Shown one piece after another: positions 37,430-49,710 of a stretch of 50,251 nucleotides of DNA. Both the position numbers and the translations under genes were made by a program. Within the stretch, counting starts at the first letter, position 1. Each line of letters begins with the position of its first letter. The notes under the pieces were generated by a model that was not told the DNA's origin, did no database searches, and was given only the letters and a program-made list of their open reading frames with translations. This DNA is from Mycetohabitans rhizoxinica HKI 454 (GTDB lineage: Bacteria; Pseudomonadota; Gammaproteobacteria; Burkholderiales; Burkholderiaceae). The DNA lies in NCBI RefSeq assembly GCF_000198775.1, contig NC_014722.1, positions 2,220,953 to 2,271,203 on the forward strand, written 5' to 3'.

Positions 37430-38530
37430 ATGCTCAGCTTCGCCATTGCCTTCTTGATTTCGCTGCTGGTCACGCTCGCCATCGTCCGTTACGCGAACAC
37501 GCACCAGCACCTGTCGACCGATACCGATCTGAGGGGCGTACAAAAATTCCATGTTCGGCCCGTGCCGCGCATCGGTGGCGTCGGCATCCTGCTCGGACTG
37601 GCGGGCGGCGCTATGCAGCTGCGCGGCGCGTATCCATCGGTGGCCGACGGCATTCTGCTGCTGGCCGCCTGCGGCTTGCCCGCGTTCGCCTCCGGGCTGA
37701 TCGAGGACCTGACCAGGCGCGTGAGCCCCTTTACGCGGCTCGTCGCGACCATGGTCGCCGCAGCACTCGCGTATTGGCTGCTCGACGCGGCCATTACCCG
37801 TATTAGCGTACCGTGGCTGGATTTTGCACTCGCGTATCCGTGGGTATCCGCGGTCATCTCGGTGCTCGCAGTCGCCGGTCTGGCCAATGCGATCAATATC
37901 ATCGACGGCTTCAACGGACTCGCGTCGATGGTCGGCTTCATGATGTTCGCTTCACTTGCGTATGTCGCATTCCAAGTCCACGACCCGATCGTGCTGTCCG
38001 GCTCGCTGGTCATGATGGGGGCAATCATTGGCTTCTTTTTGTGGAACTTTCCGGCCGGACTGATCTTTCTGGGCGACGGGGGCGCGTATTTCATCGGCTT
38101 CATGCTGGCGGAGTTGGCCATCCTGCTCGTGATGCGCAACCGCGACGTTTCCGCGTGGTATCCGCTGCTGCTATTCATGTATCCGATCTTCGAGGTCTGT
38201 TTCTCGATCTACCGTAAGCGGTTCGTGCGGGGGATGTCGCCAGGCATTCCGGACGGCGTGCATTTGCACATGCTCGTCTACAAGCGGCTGATGCGCTGGG
38301 TGGTGGGCGCGCGCACCGCACGGGAGCTGACCCGGCGCAATTCGCTGACCTCGCCGTACCTATGGTTGCTCTGCCTGATCGCTGTGATCCCGGCAACGTT
38401 GTTCTGGCGACACACCGTCCACCTGTTCTGTTTTGTCGTGCTGTTCGTGGCAACCTATGTATGGCTGTACGTGAGCATCGTGCGCTTTAAGGCCCCCCGC
38501 TGGCTTGTGTTTCGTAAGCGCCCGCGCTGA
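37430..38530 (+). CDS. WecA-like polyprenyl-phosphate N-acetylhexosamine-1-phosphate transferase (GT4)
   Basis: A 366-residue integral membrane enzyme that starts lipid-linked glycan synthesis by moving a sugar-1-phosphate to undecaprenyl phosphate. About 10-11 helices; the loops hold FHVRPVPRIGGVGI near 39, NIIDGFNGLASM near 158 (DDxxD-like site), FLGDGGAYFIGF near 212, and a H-x-H element in PDGVHLHMLVYKR near 277. GAGGAG at 37413-37418 precedes ATG 37430. A second gene of this type lies at 42.7 kb. It ends the operon wzx-GT2-galE-GT4. Confidence 0.88.
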   Translation: MLSFAIAFLISLLVTLAIVRYANTHQHLSTDTDLRGVQKFHVRPVPRIGGVGILLGLAGGAMQLRGAYPSVADGILLLAACGLPAFASGLIEDLTRRVSPFTRLVATMVAAALAYWLLDAAITRISVPWLDFALAYPWVSAVISVLAVAGLANAINIIDGFNGLASMVGFMMFASLAYVAFQVHDPIVLSGSLVMMGAIIGFFLWNFPAGLIFLGDGGAYFIGFMLAELAILLVMRNRDVSAWYPLLLFMYPIFEVCFSIYRKRFVRGMSPGIPDGVHLHMLVYKRLMRWVVGARTARELTRRNSLTSPYLWLLCLIAVIPATLFWRHTVHLFCFVVLFVATYVWLYVSIVRFKAPRWLVFRKRPR

Positions 38531-38561
38531 TTCGTCTCGGTGCGCCGGCCGCTATGCCGGG

Positions 38562-39205
38562 ATGAGAATCAGCGTTCTGGGCGATGACCCAAGCCAGGCG
38601 GTATTCATTTGCCAAACGCTGAGCAAAGCTGGGCACATGTGCCATTCATTCTCCAAACGCCAGGCCTTCGTGCACCCGTTGCTCAGGCAAACCCTCGATC
38701 TGCTGGTGCTGGACTGGAACGTGCCCGACATGCCAGGCAAAACCTGCCTCCCACCCTGCCCATGCTGTTCATGACCAGCCACAGCTACGAGACGGATATC
38801 GTGTCGATGCTCAACGCCGGCACGAACGACTACATCGTGCAGCCGGTGTCCGCGCAAATCCTGCTAGCGTGCGTCGAAACGCTGCTGCGTCACGCGTACC
38901 GGCAGTCGGTGTCGGGCTCGCGCGAACAGTTCGGCGACTATACGTTCGACAGCGCGCTGCAGCCGGTGCAGGTGCGTGACACGCCGGCATCGCTGACCAA
39001 CAAGGCGTTTGAACTGGCGCTACTGCTGTTTCGCAATCTCGCGCGACCACTGTCACGATCGCACATTTTTGAGCGAAACTGGAAACAGGACGTGGATATT
39101 CCGTCGCACACGATTGACACGCTTATCTAATTGACACGCATATTTCAATGATTCGCTCAAATTGCAGCTGCGTTCACACGACGCACTGCATGCGAGACCC
39201 GGTGC
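38562..39205 (+). pseudogene. OmpR-family response regulator, disrupted
   Basis: An OmpR/PhoB-type regulator broken in at least three places. Frame 1 from ATG 38562 gives the receiver start (RISVLGDDPSQAVFI, LVLDWNVPDMPG with the phospho-acceptor aspartate); near 38740-38755 about 10 codons are lost and the frame shifts. The second frame runs PMLFMTSHSYETDIVSMLNAGTNDYIVQPVSA to the winged-helix (FELALLLFRNLARPLSRSHIFE) and stops early at 39128. A third frame from about 39157 shows LQLRSHDALHAR, the end of the effector domain. It cannot give a working regulator. Its usual neighbour, the LysM/FecR gene, follows and is also ruined. Confidence 0.85.
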
Positions 39206-39540
39206 GCCGACAACATCGAGGTCTATCGGACGCAGCCGAAGGACACCCTGTACGGCATTGCTGAGCGCTACCTGATCCGCTTCGGAGACTAGAAGGTGCT
39301 GCAGCGGGTGAACCGAGTTGCGCAGCCGCGGAGCACGCGGACCTTTGCGACGTTGCGCCTACCGAGCCAACTGCTTAAGTGCACGCCATTGACCGTCCGC
39401 GTGCTAATGGCCGGCGTGGCCAATCGACGCGGAGGCGGCAGTTATAATGAGCGCCCTGTACGCAAGATGCCGGGCATGTCCATCGAGGATGCCATCGCCC
39501 GCGCCGCGCTGAAGAACAACCCACAGCCTCGTATTCATGT
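39206..39540 (+). pseudogene. LysM/FecR-domain protein, disrupted
   Basis: A remnant that begins without a start codon: DNIEVYRTQPKDTLYGIAER and the following YLIRFGD are a LysM domain, then TAG replaces the usual tryptophan, and KVLQRVNRVAQPR with LRLPSQLLK and PLTVRV continue as the FecR-type protein seen beside this response regulator in other Burkholderia. The rest decays towards waaL. Signal peptide and C-terminal part are missing. Confidence 0.65.
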
Positions 39541-40787
39541 ACCCGAACCGATTTGTCACAGGGGTCGCCACAGCCGCGATCATTCTTTCACCTGCGCTAG
39601 TGCTGACAATGCAGGGGGGGACCGGTTACTGCTATTTCACTTTGCTCATGTTGGCGCTAGGTTGGACAGCGCATCCGGCTAACTGGGAACGTTGTCGATC
39701 GATATGGCGCGAGTACCGACTTTATCTTATTAGCATGCTGGCGTTGCCGGTGGCCGTCCTATTTCAAGTACTCGTACTGCACACAGCCAAGCTATCGGCA
39801 TTTGATTCCATACTACGGTTTGGTTTGATTGTACCCAGCTTCCTCCTGCTCGCCTCACTGCCATCCGCCCGACTCCGCTTGGTACAATGGGGCTTCGTTG
39901 CCGGAGCCATTGCAACTGGCGCCTGGGCGCTTTATGAGGTGCTGCACACCGGCTCTTGGTCCATGCCCGAACGCCTCGGCAATGCGTTCATGAACCCCAT
40001 CCCTTTTGGCGGAACGGCCCTGCTGCTTGGCTTTCTTGCCTTTGCATCACTTGAACGTGACCGGAAAATCTGGTTAGGCGAATGGGCTCTTAAAATCATT
40101 GCCCTGCTATGTGGATGCTACGCCTCGTACCTGTCCGGCGCACGCGGCGCTTGGATAGCGTTACCCGTGCTCGTGTGGGCCTCGATGGCCGGACGGCATT
40201 GGTTGTCCAATCGTTGGACTGCAGCCGGGCTAGTACTGCTACTGATAGCAGCACTAGGCGCGCTTTCGACTACAAATATGGTTCAAGAACGCGTGAGCGC
40301 ACTTGAATCCGACATACGCAAGCTCTCAGCAGGCAACACCGAATCGTCGACGGGCATACGTCTTGAATTATGGAAAGCATCACTGGAACTGTATGCCGAA
40401 CAGCCGGTCTTCGGTGTCGGAAAAGGCCGATTAAAGGAAGGCATGATGCATTTTCCGAAGTATAACCATTTGGTGTCCGATTTCCATATGCACCTTGCGC
40501 ATAATGAAATACTGTCTATGCTTGCCGAGGCGGGTACAGTGGGCCTTGTCTGCCTTCTCTTGCTTTATGGGGGACCACTACGATACTTTTGGAAATACCG
40601 ACGACATTCAGACCCGACCATTACAAATGCAGCATATATGGGCCTGATTATGGTGCTGGGAACCTTCGTGTTTGGACTGACGAACGATGTTTTCGCGGTT
40701 GTGATGAATGCAGCGTTTTACGCCCTGACGACCGCGACATTGCTAGCCACCATCGCTAGTCGAAGAAGGGAACTGGCTGAGCGCTGA
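39537..40787 (+). CDS. waaL: O-antigen ligase
   Basis: A 416-residue membrane protein of the O-antigen ligase/polymerase (Wzy_C) family with about 12 helices, joining the finished O-chain to lipid A-core in the periplasm. The large periplasmic loop has SGARGAWIALPV near 200 (a conserved arginine pair in WaaL) and the H-N-E motif HLAHNEILSMLAEAGTVG near 320. The frame is intact, and lies directly behind the regulator wreckage. GC drops here and stays lower to the window end, so the ligase and following genes probably came in together. Confidence 0.88.
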   Translation: MYPNRFVTGVATAAIILSPALVLTMQGGTGYCYFTLLMLALGWTAHPANWERCRSIWREYRLYLISMLALPVAVLFQVLVLHTAKLSAFDSILRFGLIVPSFLLLASLPSARLRLVQWGFVAGAIATGAWALYEVLHTGSWSMPERLGNAFMNPIPFGGTALLLGFLAFASLERDRKIWLGEWALKIIALLCGCYASYLSGARGAWIALPVLVWASMAGRHWLSNRWTAAGLVLLLIAALGALSTTNMVQERVSALESDIRKLSAGNTESSTGIRLELWKASLELYAEQPVFGVGKGRLKEGMMHFPKYNHLVSDFHMHLAHNEILSMLAEAGTVGLVCLLLLYGGPLRYFWKYRRHSDPTITNAAYMGLIMVLGTFVFGLTNDVFAVVMNAAFYALTTATLLATIASRRRELAER

Positions 40788-40805
40788 CGCATTATAGAGG
40801 CCGTG

Positions 40806-42695
40806 CTATCCGGCGGCATGGGAAGCGCGATTTTTGGTAGGCACACTGTGCAGCATCGCGCCCCCAGTTGGCTGATATTCGGGGACCCAGCGTCTCAAAT
40901 CACGTCGTACTTCGTCATCGGACAGGATCCGCTGTTGCATCAACCATGGCAGCAGATCATCCAGTAAGTTATTCAGTACTTTACGCGCCCGTGCGATACG
41001 CAACTTCGGATGTGGCGTGCGAATCGTCGTTTCTTCGTCGGCTAGCAACTCCTCGTACAGCTTCTCGCCAGGCCGCAAGCCGGTAAAGACGATTTTTATC
41101 TGGTCCTCGTTAAAACCATACAGCCGGATCAGGTCACGCGCCAAGTCGGCGATACGTACCGGTTGGCCCATGTCAAGCAGGAAGATCTCCCCACCTTGCC
41201 CCATGCTCGACGCCTGCAGCACCAACTGCGACGCTTCGGGAATTGTCATGAAAAAGCGGGTAATGCCCGGATGCGTGACGGTCACCGGTCCACCACGCGC
41301 GATCTGTTCCTGGAACTTCGGTATCACGCTGCCTGCACTGCCTAGGACGTTGCCGAAGCGCACTGTCTCAAGCTTGGTTACATGCGTGCTCTGCTGCAAC
41401 ACCTGGCAGACCATTTCCGCCATCCGCTTGCTGGCACCCATTACGTTGGTTGGATTAACGGCTTTGTCGGTTGATATCAGCACAAAACGGCACACCTTGT
41501 GCCGGATTGCAGCGCTGGCAACACGATACGTGCCGAGCACGTTGTTACGTATTGCCTGCCATGCGTTAAGCTGCTCCATCAGCGGGACATGCTTGTATGC
41601 GGCGGCGTGAAAAACGATATGAGGCGCGTACCTGGCCATAACCTGGTCCAGCAGCAAAGAATCCTTGGCATCGCCGATTACCGGTTTGATCGACACGTCT
41701 GGGTAATGGTCGTGCAACTCTTCGCTGAGTCGGTATATCGCATATTCGGACAAGTCAAAAGCAATCAGTTGAACGGGACCGAAGCGCAGGATCTGCCGGC
41801 ACAATTCCGACCCGATTGATCCGCCAGCTCCAGTCACCATCACCACTTGGCCCTTCAATAACGCTTCGACATGTGCGGTATCAATCGACACTGGATCGCG
41901 TCCCAGCAGGTCTTCCAGATCGATTTGACGAACTCTGGACAACGGCGACTGACCCTGCGTCAATGCAGTCAGTCTCGGCAGAACAAAGGCTTGGATTCCT
42001 GCCCGTACGCACGCGGTCGCGATACGTCGATGTGCGTCGACCGACGCAGACGGAATTGCGATGATAACGTGCCCAACCTTCAGTTCAGCGGCAAATCGCT
42101 TCAGTTCGGATATAGGTCCAAGCACTGGGTAGCCATAAAGCTCACGCCCGTGCTTCACAGGATCATCATCCAGCAAGCCAACCAGCCGCCACTCTCCCGA
42201 CCGTTTTAGCTCACGGACAATACTTGCCGCCGCATTGCCAGCTCCCAATACGAAAACTGGTTTGCCTTGGCCGACCAGCCCACCGTATAGATAAAACTCC
42301 TTCGCTGCACGATAGATCGCACGAGCGCCGCCCATTCCCAGAAAAAGCAACATCGGCGAGACAGCCAACACAGATCGGGGAATGATAGGAACCGGTTGGA
42401 TCATCACGGACGCAACCATCACCAGCACGGCGCCGAAACAGATCGCTTTGGCGATCCGCATCAGGTCCGGCAAGCTTGCGAATACCCACATGCCGCGATA
42501 TAGGCCAAGCAGTCGAAACATGGCGCCATACAGCGGCAATACCCAAACCAGTGCATGCAACGCGCCGGTGCGGAAATCGTCCGGAACCGCTCCATTAAAC
42601 CGGATGATGTAGGCGCAGGCCCAGGCCAGCGCAACCGAGCATAAATCAAACGCAAAAGCACTGGTTGATAGCCATGAGGCTTTAAGTTTGATCAT
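40806..42695 (-). CDS. WbpM/CapD-type UDP-N-acetylglucosamine 4,6-dehydratase-like membrane enzyme
   Basis: A 629-residue, two-part protein. Four N-terminal membrane helices (about 1-120) precede a cytosolic nucleotide-binding domain (VLGAGNAAASIVREL near 150) and the extended-SDR catalytic domain: MVTGAGGSIGSELCRQIL near 286-303, AAYKHVPLMEQL, and STDKAVNPTNVMGASKRMAE with Met-x3-Lys in place of Tyr-x3-Lys, as in the WbpM/FlaA1 family. Makes a 4-keto-6-deoxy sugar for bacillosamine- or quinovosamine-type residues. Overlaps the upstream GT4 gene by 14 bases. ATG 42695 is chosen over a TTG at 42716. Confidence 0.9.
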   Translation of the reverse strand: MIKLKASWLSTSAFAFDLCSVALAWACAYIIRFNGAVPDDFRTGALHALVWVLPLYGAMFRLLGLYRGMWVFASLPDLMRIAKAICFGAVLVMVASVMIQPVPIIPRSVLAVSPMLLFLGMGGARAIYRAAKEFYLYGGLVGQGKPVFVLGAGNAAASIVRELKRSGEWRLVGLLDDDPVKHGRELYGYPVLGPISELKRFAAELKVGHVIIAIPSASVDAHRRIATACVRAGIQAFVLPRLTALTQGQSPLSRVRQIDLEDLLGRDPVSIDTAHVEALLKGQVVMVTGAGGSIGSELCRQILRFGPVQLIAFDLSEYAIYRLSEELHDHYPDVSIKPVIGDAKDSLLLDQVMARYAPHIVFHAAAYKHVPLMEQLNAWQAIRNNVLGTYRVASAAIRHKVCRFVLISTDKAVNPTNVMGASKRMAEMVCQVLQQSTHVTKLETVRFGNVLGSAGSVIPKFQEQIARGGPVTVTHPGITRFFMTIPEASQLVLQASSMGQGGEIFLLDMGQPVRIADLARDLIRLYGFNEDQIKIVFTGLRPGEKLYEELLADEETTIRTPHPKLRIARARKVLNNLLDDLLPWLMQQRILSDDEVRRDLRRWVPEYQPTGGAMLHSVPTKNRASHAAG

Positions 42696-43734
42696 CGGCA
42701 CCAAGACCTTCAACAAGAGTGGAACTGGCTACGTAGCTACGCCAACGCCGGTCAACCCAATAACCCATCGCCACAAGCACCAGCACCCAGCCGAACACTG
42801 CCATCCACTGATATAGGGAAACTAACCGCAAAGCGACGATGGCGAGCATTATGCCAGCCACCATCACCCCATACCAAATTAGCGCCGTAGTCGCATGCCC
42901 CAACCCCGAACGCACCATCCGTTGATAGTAATGCTCTCTGTGGGCGTGCCAAAATCGCTCGCCGCGCCACAACCGCTTCAGCAACGTCACAGAAGCATCG
43001 CCAATGAAGGGGGCGAATGCCAGCGCCGGAAACCACACAGGCCAGACTCCGCCTCTCCATCCCCAATAGCCAAGCGCTCCAGCAAGAAATCCAAGCGGGA
43101 TCGATCCGGCGTCGCCTAGAAAGACCCGGGCCGGATGGAAATTGAAAAGCAGGAAACCGGCCGCAGCACCGGAGATCGCTGCGCTCGCGGCGGCAAGTTG
43201 TACGTCCGGATGGTTGGCGGAAAGTGCCGCGTATGCATAGCCGCCAAATCCAAATAACGCCATGCCCCCCGCTAGGCCATCCGCACCGTCCATGAAGTTG
43301 TAAAGGTTAACTAGCCACAACAGCAAGAATGCCATGAGCACCAGCTCCCACCAGGGGACAGGCGTCCGATAGGCAAACACTAACGACACCACCGCAATCA
43401 AATGACCAGTAAAACGCATCCGAGCAGGTAAGCCGCGCCGGTCATCAATCTGTGACAGCGCCGCCAGCAAACCTGCCGCTGCGGCCGGCATCCATAGCTT
43501 TGGTGCGCTCACCCAGATGAGTACCACCACGACAGGAACGATACCCCATCCCCCGACGCGTGGCGTTGGCCGCACATGTAGCGAGCGGTGGTTCGGCACA
43601 TCTGTGGCGAGACGCCACGCGAGGCCGGTTTGGAGTAGGTAAGCCAAGATAGCAATAACAGCGACCAGCCCAGCCATGGCGAGCAGCACGCACGTCTCCA
43701 AAGGGGAGAGATTTAAACCCTGCATAAGAGACAT
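42682..43734 (-). CDS. WbpL-like polyprenyl-phosphate sugar-phosphate transferase (GT4)
   Basis: A 350-residue membrane enzyme, about 10 helices, that starts lipid-linked O-unit synthesis. NHRSLHVRPTPRVGGWGI near 48-65 (early cytosolic loop), NFMDGADGLAGGM near 148, FLGDAGSIPLGFLAG near 206, and HREHYYQRMVRSG near 260 are the family motifs. WbpL uses UDP-FucNAc or UDP-QuiNAc; with WbpM and a short-chain epimerase beside it, UDP-D-QuiNAc or FucNAc is a plausible donor. The start is one of ATG 43734, ATG 43725 or GTG 43761. A second GT4 initiator is at 37.4 kb. Confidence 0.88.
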   Translation of the reverse strand: MSLMQGLNLSPLETCVLLAMAGLVAVIAILAYLLQTGLAWRLATDVPNHRSLHVRPTPRVGGWGIVPVVVVLIWVSAPKLWMPAAAAGLLAALSQIDDRRGLPARMRFTGHLIAVVSLVFAYRTPVPWWELVLMAFLLLWLVNLYNFMDGADGLAGGMALFGFGGYAYAALSANHPDVQLAAASAAISGAAAGFLLFNFHPARVFLGDAGSIPLGFLAGALGYWGWRGGVWPVWFPALAFAPFIGDASVTLLKRLWRGERFWHAHREHYYQRMVRSGLGHATTALIWYGVMVAGIMLAIVALRLVSLYQWMAVFGWVLVLVAMGYWVDRRWRSYVASSTLVEGLGADDQT

Positions 43735-43739
43735 TCGTT

Positions 43740-44696
43740 TCAGTGAGTCGCTCGATACCACATAGCGGTTTTCATCAAGCCTTCTTCAATAGAGTATGGG
43801 ACACGCCACCCTAACACTTCGCTGATATGCGATATATCGAGCCGCAAGTCGTTGACTAGACGCTCAACCGCTTCTGAGCGGCCGGTAAGCCGGCCCCCAA
43901 TCCGCAGCATCCGCACCGGGACAGGAATAAGCCGCGTGGGCACATTCAACTGCTGTGAAAGCGTCCGCACCAATTCCGCCACCGTCAAATCCGAGCCATC
44001 GCTCACATGAAACGTTTCTCCTGCGGCAGATGGGTGAAGCGCGCAATGTATCAATGCATCTACAAGATTATCTAAGAAGACCATGCTGCGGCGCGCATCG
44101 ACGGAGCCAAGTGGCAATGGAATCCCGCGGTCAATCGCTGTCATCAAGTGCAAGAAATTGGCGCGCACACCCGGCCCATACACTAGCGGTGGGCGCACAA
44201 TGACAATTTCCATGCCGGTGCTACGCCCGAATAGGGTAAGCGCTCGCTCTGCCTCCAACTTCGACAAGCCATAGGGATCGACCGGCGCAGGCGTGACCGT
44301 TTCCTTTAAAGGGCTACCGCCATCCGTTTCGCCCGCCGCCTTGATACTGCTGACGAAGACAAAGCGGCGCGCTCCTGCGGCGCGCGCCGCTTTTGCAACG
44401 CGAACTGTGCCGTCAACATTAGTTGCACGATACGCGGCAAGCGAGTGCGCAGCCTCATCGTGCATAATATGAACGCGGCCGGCGAGATGGATTACACAGT
44501 CGCTGCGGATGCAACGCGGCCACATCCGTTCCAGCCCATCAAAATCGTTTCCTACACTCAACCAATTATGTACGCCTTCGCAAGCAGGCTGACCATGACG
44601 AGCCACCCCGGTGACCCGGCCACCGAGTCCGAGCAACGCTTGGCATAACCGCCGACCAACAAATCCATTCGCTCCGGTTACGACGAAACTGGTCAT
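43740..44696 (-). CDS. NAD-dependent epimerase/4-reductase (WbpV/WbpK-like)
   Basis: A 318-residue extended SDR: VVTGANGFVGRRLCQAL near 4-20, HLAGRVHIMHD near 70, SSIKAAGE near 118, YGLSKLEAER near 142 (catalytic tyrosine and lysine), and a late FHVSDGSDLTV region. In WbpM-WbpL clusters this gene reduces the 4-keto sugar made by WbpM to UDP-FucNAc or UDP-QuiNAc; the role here is inferred from context. ATG 44696 overlaps the upstream GT2 stop (ATGA), and the next gene's start follows its stop within a few bases. Confidence 0.88.
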   Translation of the reverse strand: MTSFVVTGANGFVGRRLCQALLGLGGRVTGVARHGQPACEGVHNWLSVGNDFDGLERMWPRCIRSDCVIHLAGRVHIMHDEAAHSLAAYRATNVDGTVRVAKAARAAGARRFVFVSSIKAAGETDGGSPLKETVTPAPVDPYGLSKLEAERALTLFGRSTGMEIVIVRPPLVYGPGVRANFLHLMTAIDRGIPLPLGSVDARRSMVFLDNLVDALIHCALHPSAAGETFHVSDGSDLTVAELVRTLSQQLNVPTRLIPVPVRMLRIGGRLTGRSEAVERLVNDLRLDISHISEVLGWRVPYSIEEGLMKTAMWYRATH

Positions 44697-45514
44697 ATCC
44701 ACTTCCAGCCAAAGCGGCGGTAGAATTTAAACGCTGATTGGGCGAACATACCGATGTGCTTAACGCCTTTACGCGACGCTCCGCCGCCGTGGTGCACGAT
44801 GCGCACGGACGGCACGTATGCGATCCGCGCAACGGCGTGAGTACGCAGGCTCAAATCGTAGTCCTCGAAGTATAAAAAATAGCGTGGATCAAAACCGCCA
44901 AGTTTCTTGAGAATGTCGGTGCGAAATAGCATGAAGCAACCACTTACGATTGGGGGATCCCAAACCACGTCTCGGCTGTTGAGGATTTCTCGCAGCTCGT
45001 AGTTGGCAAGACGATAATCAAACCACCTTTTAAGCGCTGGAGGAGCAAATCCACGCAATAGTAAATCGGTGACGGTGGGATAGCGGCGGCAGAGGTACTG
45101 CTGGGCACCATCACCACCGACGATCAGCGGCGTTATCAGTCCGACATCGGCATGCTTGTCGAGAAAATTAATTGCATTCCAAAACGCATCTTCATCAATT
45201 TCAACGTCTGGATTCAATATCAAGTGAAAACGCGATTTTGCGCCATTGATAGCCAGGTTATGCCCTTGTCCATAACCTATATTACCGTGGCCGGAGAGGA
45301 CCGAAACTTTAATGTTGAAATCTGCGAGTGCAGATTTATAGTCTAAATTATGTAGGTCTGTACCGTTATCAACCAGTGTCAGCATAGCGTAAGGCTGGGT
45401 GGCTAATCCCTTCAGGCCTTCCAAGCGTCTCAATGCGGCGCCAAGACTTGTCAGCGTATTGCGCAAAACTTCCAGCGGCTGACGATAGGTGACAATTGAA
45501 ACGGAGATCAGCAT
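44693..45514 (-). CDS. GT2 family glycosyltransferase (rhamnosyltransferase-like)
   Basis: A 273-residue GT2 enzyme: ISVSIVTYRQPLEVL at the start, TLVDNGTD near 45, HGNIGYGQGHNLAI near 76, ILNPDVEIDEDAF near 98 (donor metal site), and GCFMLFRTDILKKLGGFDPRYFLYFEDYDLSLR near 191, with the ED motif. This pattern is typical of dTDP-rhamnosyl and related transferases (RfbF/WbbL group). First gene of the leftward operon GT2-epimerase-WbpL-WbpM. Donor sugar not provable by sequence. Confidence 0.86.
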   Translation of the reverse strand: MLISVSIVTYRQPLEVLRNTLTSLGAALRRLEGLKGLATQPYAMLTLVDNGTDLHNLDYKSALADFNIKVSVLSGHGNIGYGQGHNLAINGAKSRFHLILNPDVEIDEDAFWNAINFLDKHADVGLITPLIVGGDGAQQYLCRRYPTVTDLLLRGFAPPALKRWFDYRLANYELREILNSRDVVWDPPIVSGCFMLFRTDILKKLGGFDPRYFLYFEDYDLSLRTHAVARIAYVPSVRIVHHGGGASRKGVKHIGMFAQSAFKFYRRFGWKWI

Positions 45515-45673
45515 GGCGCTCTACAATGTATAAGTTAATCGAAGCGCCCCATCGAGGCAGCCGCAACGCAGCCTTCCCACGCCGTGCTGCGCTGCTATTT
45601 TACCGCGAGCATTCGCGTCGAACTGTCAACGTTAGTTGAAAATTTACTTTTCCGAGGTGCAGACAAACTTGGA
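45515..45673. other. Upstream region of the leftward O-antigen operon
   Basis: Short spacer between the GT2 start and the first IS remnant. It should contain the leftward promoter; the segment 45615-45650 is AT-rich. No exact -35/-10 pair was assigned. Confidence 0.4.
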
Positions 45674-46318
45674 CTACTTGGAGGTAGTCCAAGTACTCGT
45701 ACGAAGAGCGCATTCGAGCGGTTGAGCTGTCCATAAGACTCGGGAAACGCAACGCTGCTACCATCCGTCAGTTGGGCTACCCGACAAAAAATGCTCTCAA
45801 AAGCTGGCATCGAGAGTACGAACGATGTCATGATCTGCCGGCGCGCTATGTGCAGTCAAGGCCGAAGTACTCTGTCGAACAGAAGAAGCGGCCGTCGAGC
45901 AATATTTAAACTATGGTCACTGCCTTTCTGGAACCTTGAGGGCATTGTGATATCTGGGGCGGGGAACGCTCGCAGCCTGGGTCAACGAGCTGCGCCCTGG
46001 AACCAGGAAATGCATTGTCGGCAAAGCTGAAGGCATACCGCATCCCCGAAAGTTGAAGCAGTCGGCAGTCATCGAGCTGTGCACTCGAGAGGAAAGTACG
46101 CGCGTGGTTGCTCAAAGGACAGGCGTGAACAGGCCGATATTATATAACTGAAAAAATAAATTACTTGGTCGTGAGGTTCCGGCATCCATGAAACGCCACA
46201 ACGATTCGCCGCACCCCCTGAACGGGCAGTACTGGAGCGGTCAAATCGCTTCGAGGCGACATCCGGCAATTGCGGCTTGAACACGACATCTTGAAGAAAG
46301 CCAATGAACTGTTAAAAA
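45674..46318 (+). pseudogene. IS3-family transposase orfA, decayed
   Basis: Fragments read in order but in different frames. STRTKSAFER is followed by IRLGKRNAATIRQLGYPTKNALKSWHREYE, then AAWVNELRPG, HPRKLKQSAVIELCTREES and LLGREVPASMKRHN. They match the helix-turn-helix subunit of an IS3-group element. Stops (including one within PILYN*KNKLLG) and at least two frameshifts prevent a product. The 3' end reads DILKKANELLKK in another frame, the normal end of orfA, and then passes straight into IS110 sequence. Confidence 0.8.
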
Positions 46319-47308
46319 GGCCTGGGCGTCGACACGCATGTCGGAGCAGTAATCAGCGAAACAGGAAAGCTCCTCGGAACGCTGTCGGTGTCTACCGAAA
46401 CGGCGAAATACCTTAAATTCCTGTCTTGGGCAAATCCTCTCGGCCCTCTGCACCGCGCTGGCGTTGAAGGAACCGGCACGTATGGCTCAGGCCTAGCACG
46501 CGTGCTGCACGATCACGATGTCGAGGTGCTGAAGGTTAATCGTTCTGATCGAGCTACGCGCCGATTGCGTGGAAAGTCCGATTCCACCGATGCGGAAAAG
46601 GCTGCGCGAGGAGTCCTCGCCGGAAAAGCAACGGCAATTCCCAAAGAGTAGTCTGGAGCGGCCGAAGCGATGCGAGCTGTTTCCGTTGCTCGTTGCAGCG
46701 CCGTCAAAGCCAAGCCGCAGGCGATCAATCAGTTGCGGGCGTTGTTGGTGAGTGCTCCACAGGACATCCGCGAACGCCTTCTGAAGACGGTACTGCCGAA
46801 TGCATTGCAAACTACGCACGGCTGCGCTCGTTAGGCGATACACCTATGTTGCAAACGCTGGCTACCAGGCTGCGCTTGCGGAAGAGATCAAGACGCTTGA
46901 TACGATGCTCGAGCGGCTAGCCCTCCAGCATGCCAGCCGGCTTCCACAACGATTTGGCGCCGAGCCTCAGACAGCGGCAGTGCTTGTTGCTGTTGCGGGC
47001 GTTAATCCCAAACGCCTGAAAAGTGAAGCTGCACTCGCAGCGCTCTAGGACACAAGCCCATTGTAGGCGTCTTCTGGCAAAACGGTCCGACATCGCCTGA
47101 ACCGGGACGGCGACCGCGCTGCAAACAACGCCTTGTTGATCATTGCCATGATGCGCATGCGCAGCGATTCGAGAACACGGGCTTACGTCGAACGACGGAC
47201 TAAGGAGGACATGTCTAAGAAGTAAATTCATCGCTGCCTGAAGCGCTATATCGCCAGGGAACTGTACCCGCTCATTCTGGGCAACTTGGCCGATTCGGGG
47301 CGCACTAC
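46319..47308 (+). pseudogene. IS110-family transposase, decayed
   Basis: The DEDD-type transposase is seen almost complete but fragmented. First VGAVISETGKLLGTLS, HRAGVEGTGTYGSGLARVLHDH and RRLRGKSDSTDAEKAARGVLAGKATAIPKE (then a stop at 46649), next AINQLRALLVSAPQDIRERLLK. After a frame change come LRSLGDTPMLQTLA, QTAAVLVAVAGVNPKRLKSEAALAAL (stop), and finally GDRAANNALLIIAMMRMRS with YVERRTKEDMSKK and LKRYIARELYPLIL. It carries at least four lesions. It is inserted between the two halves of the IS3 remnant. Confidence 0.85.
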
Positions 47309-47317
47309 TTGACATAG

Positions 47318-49710
<2,393 letters not shown>

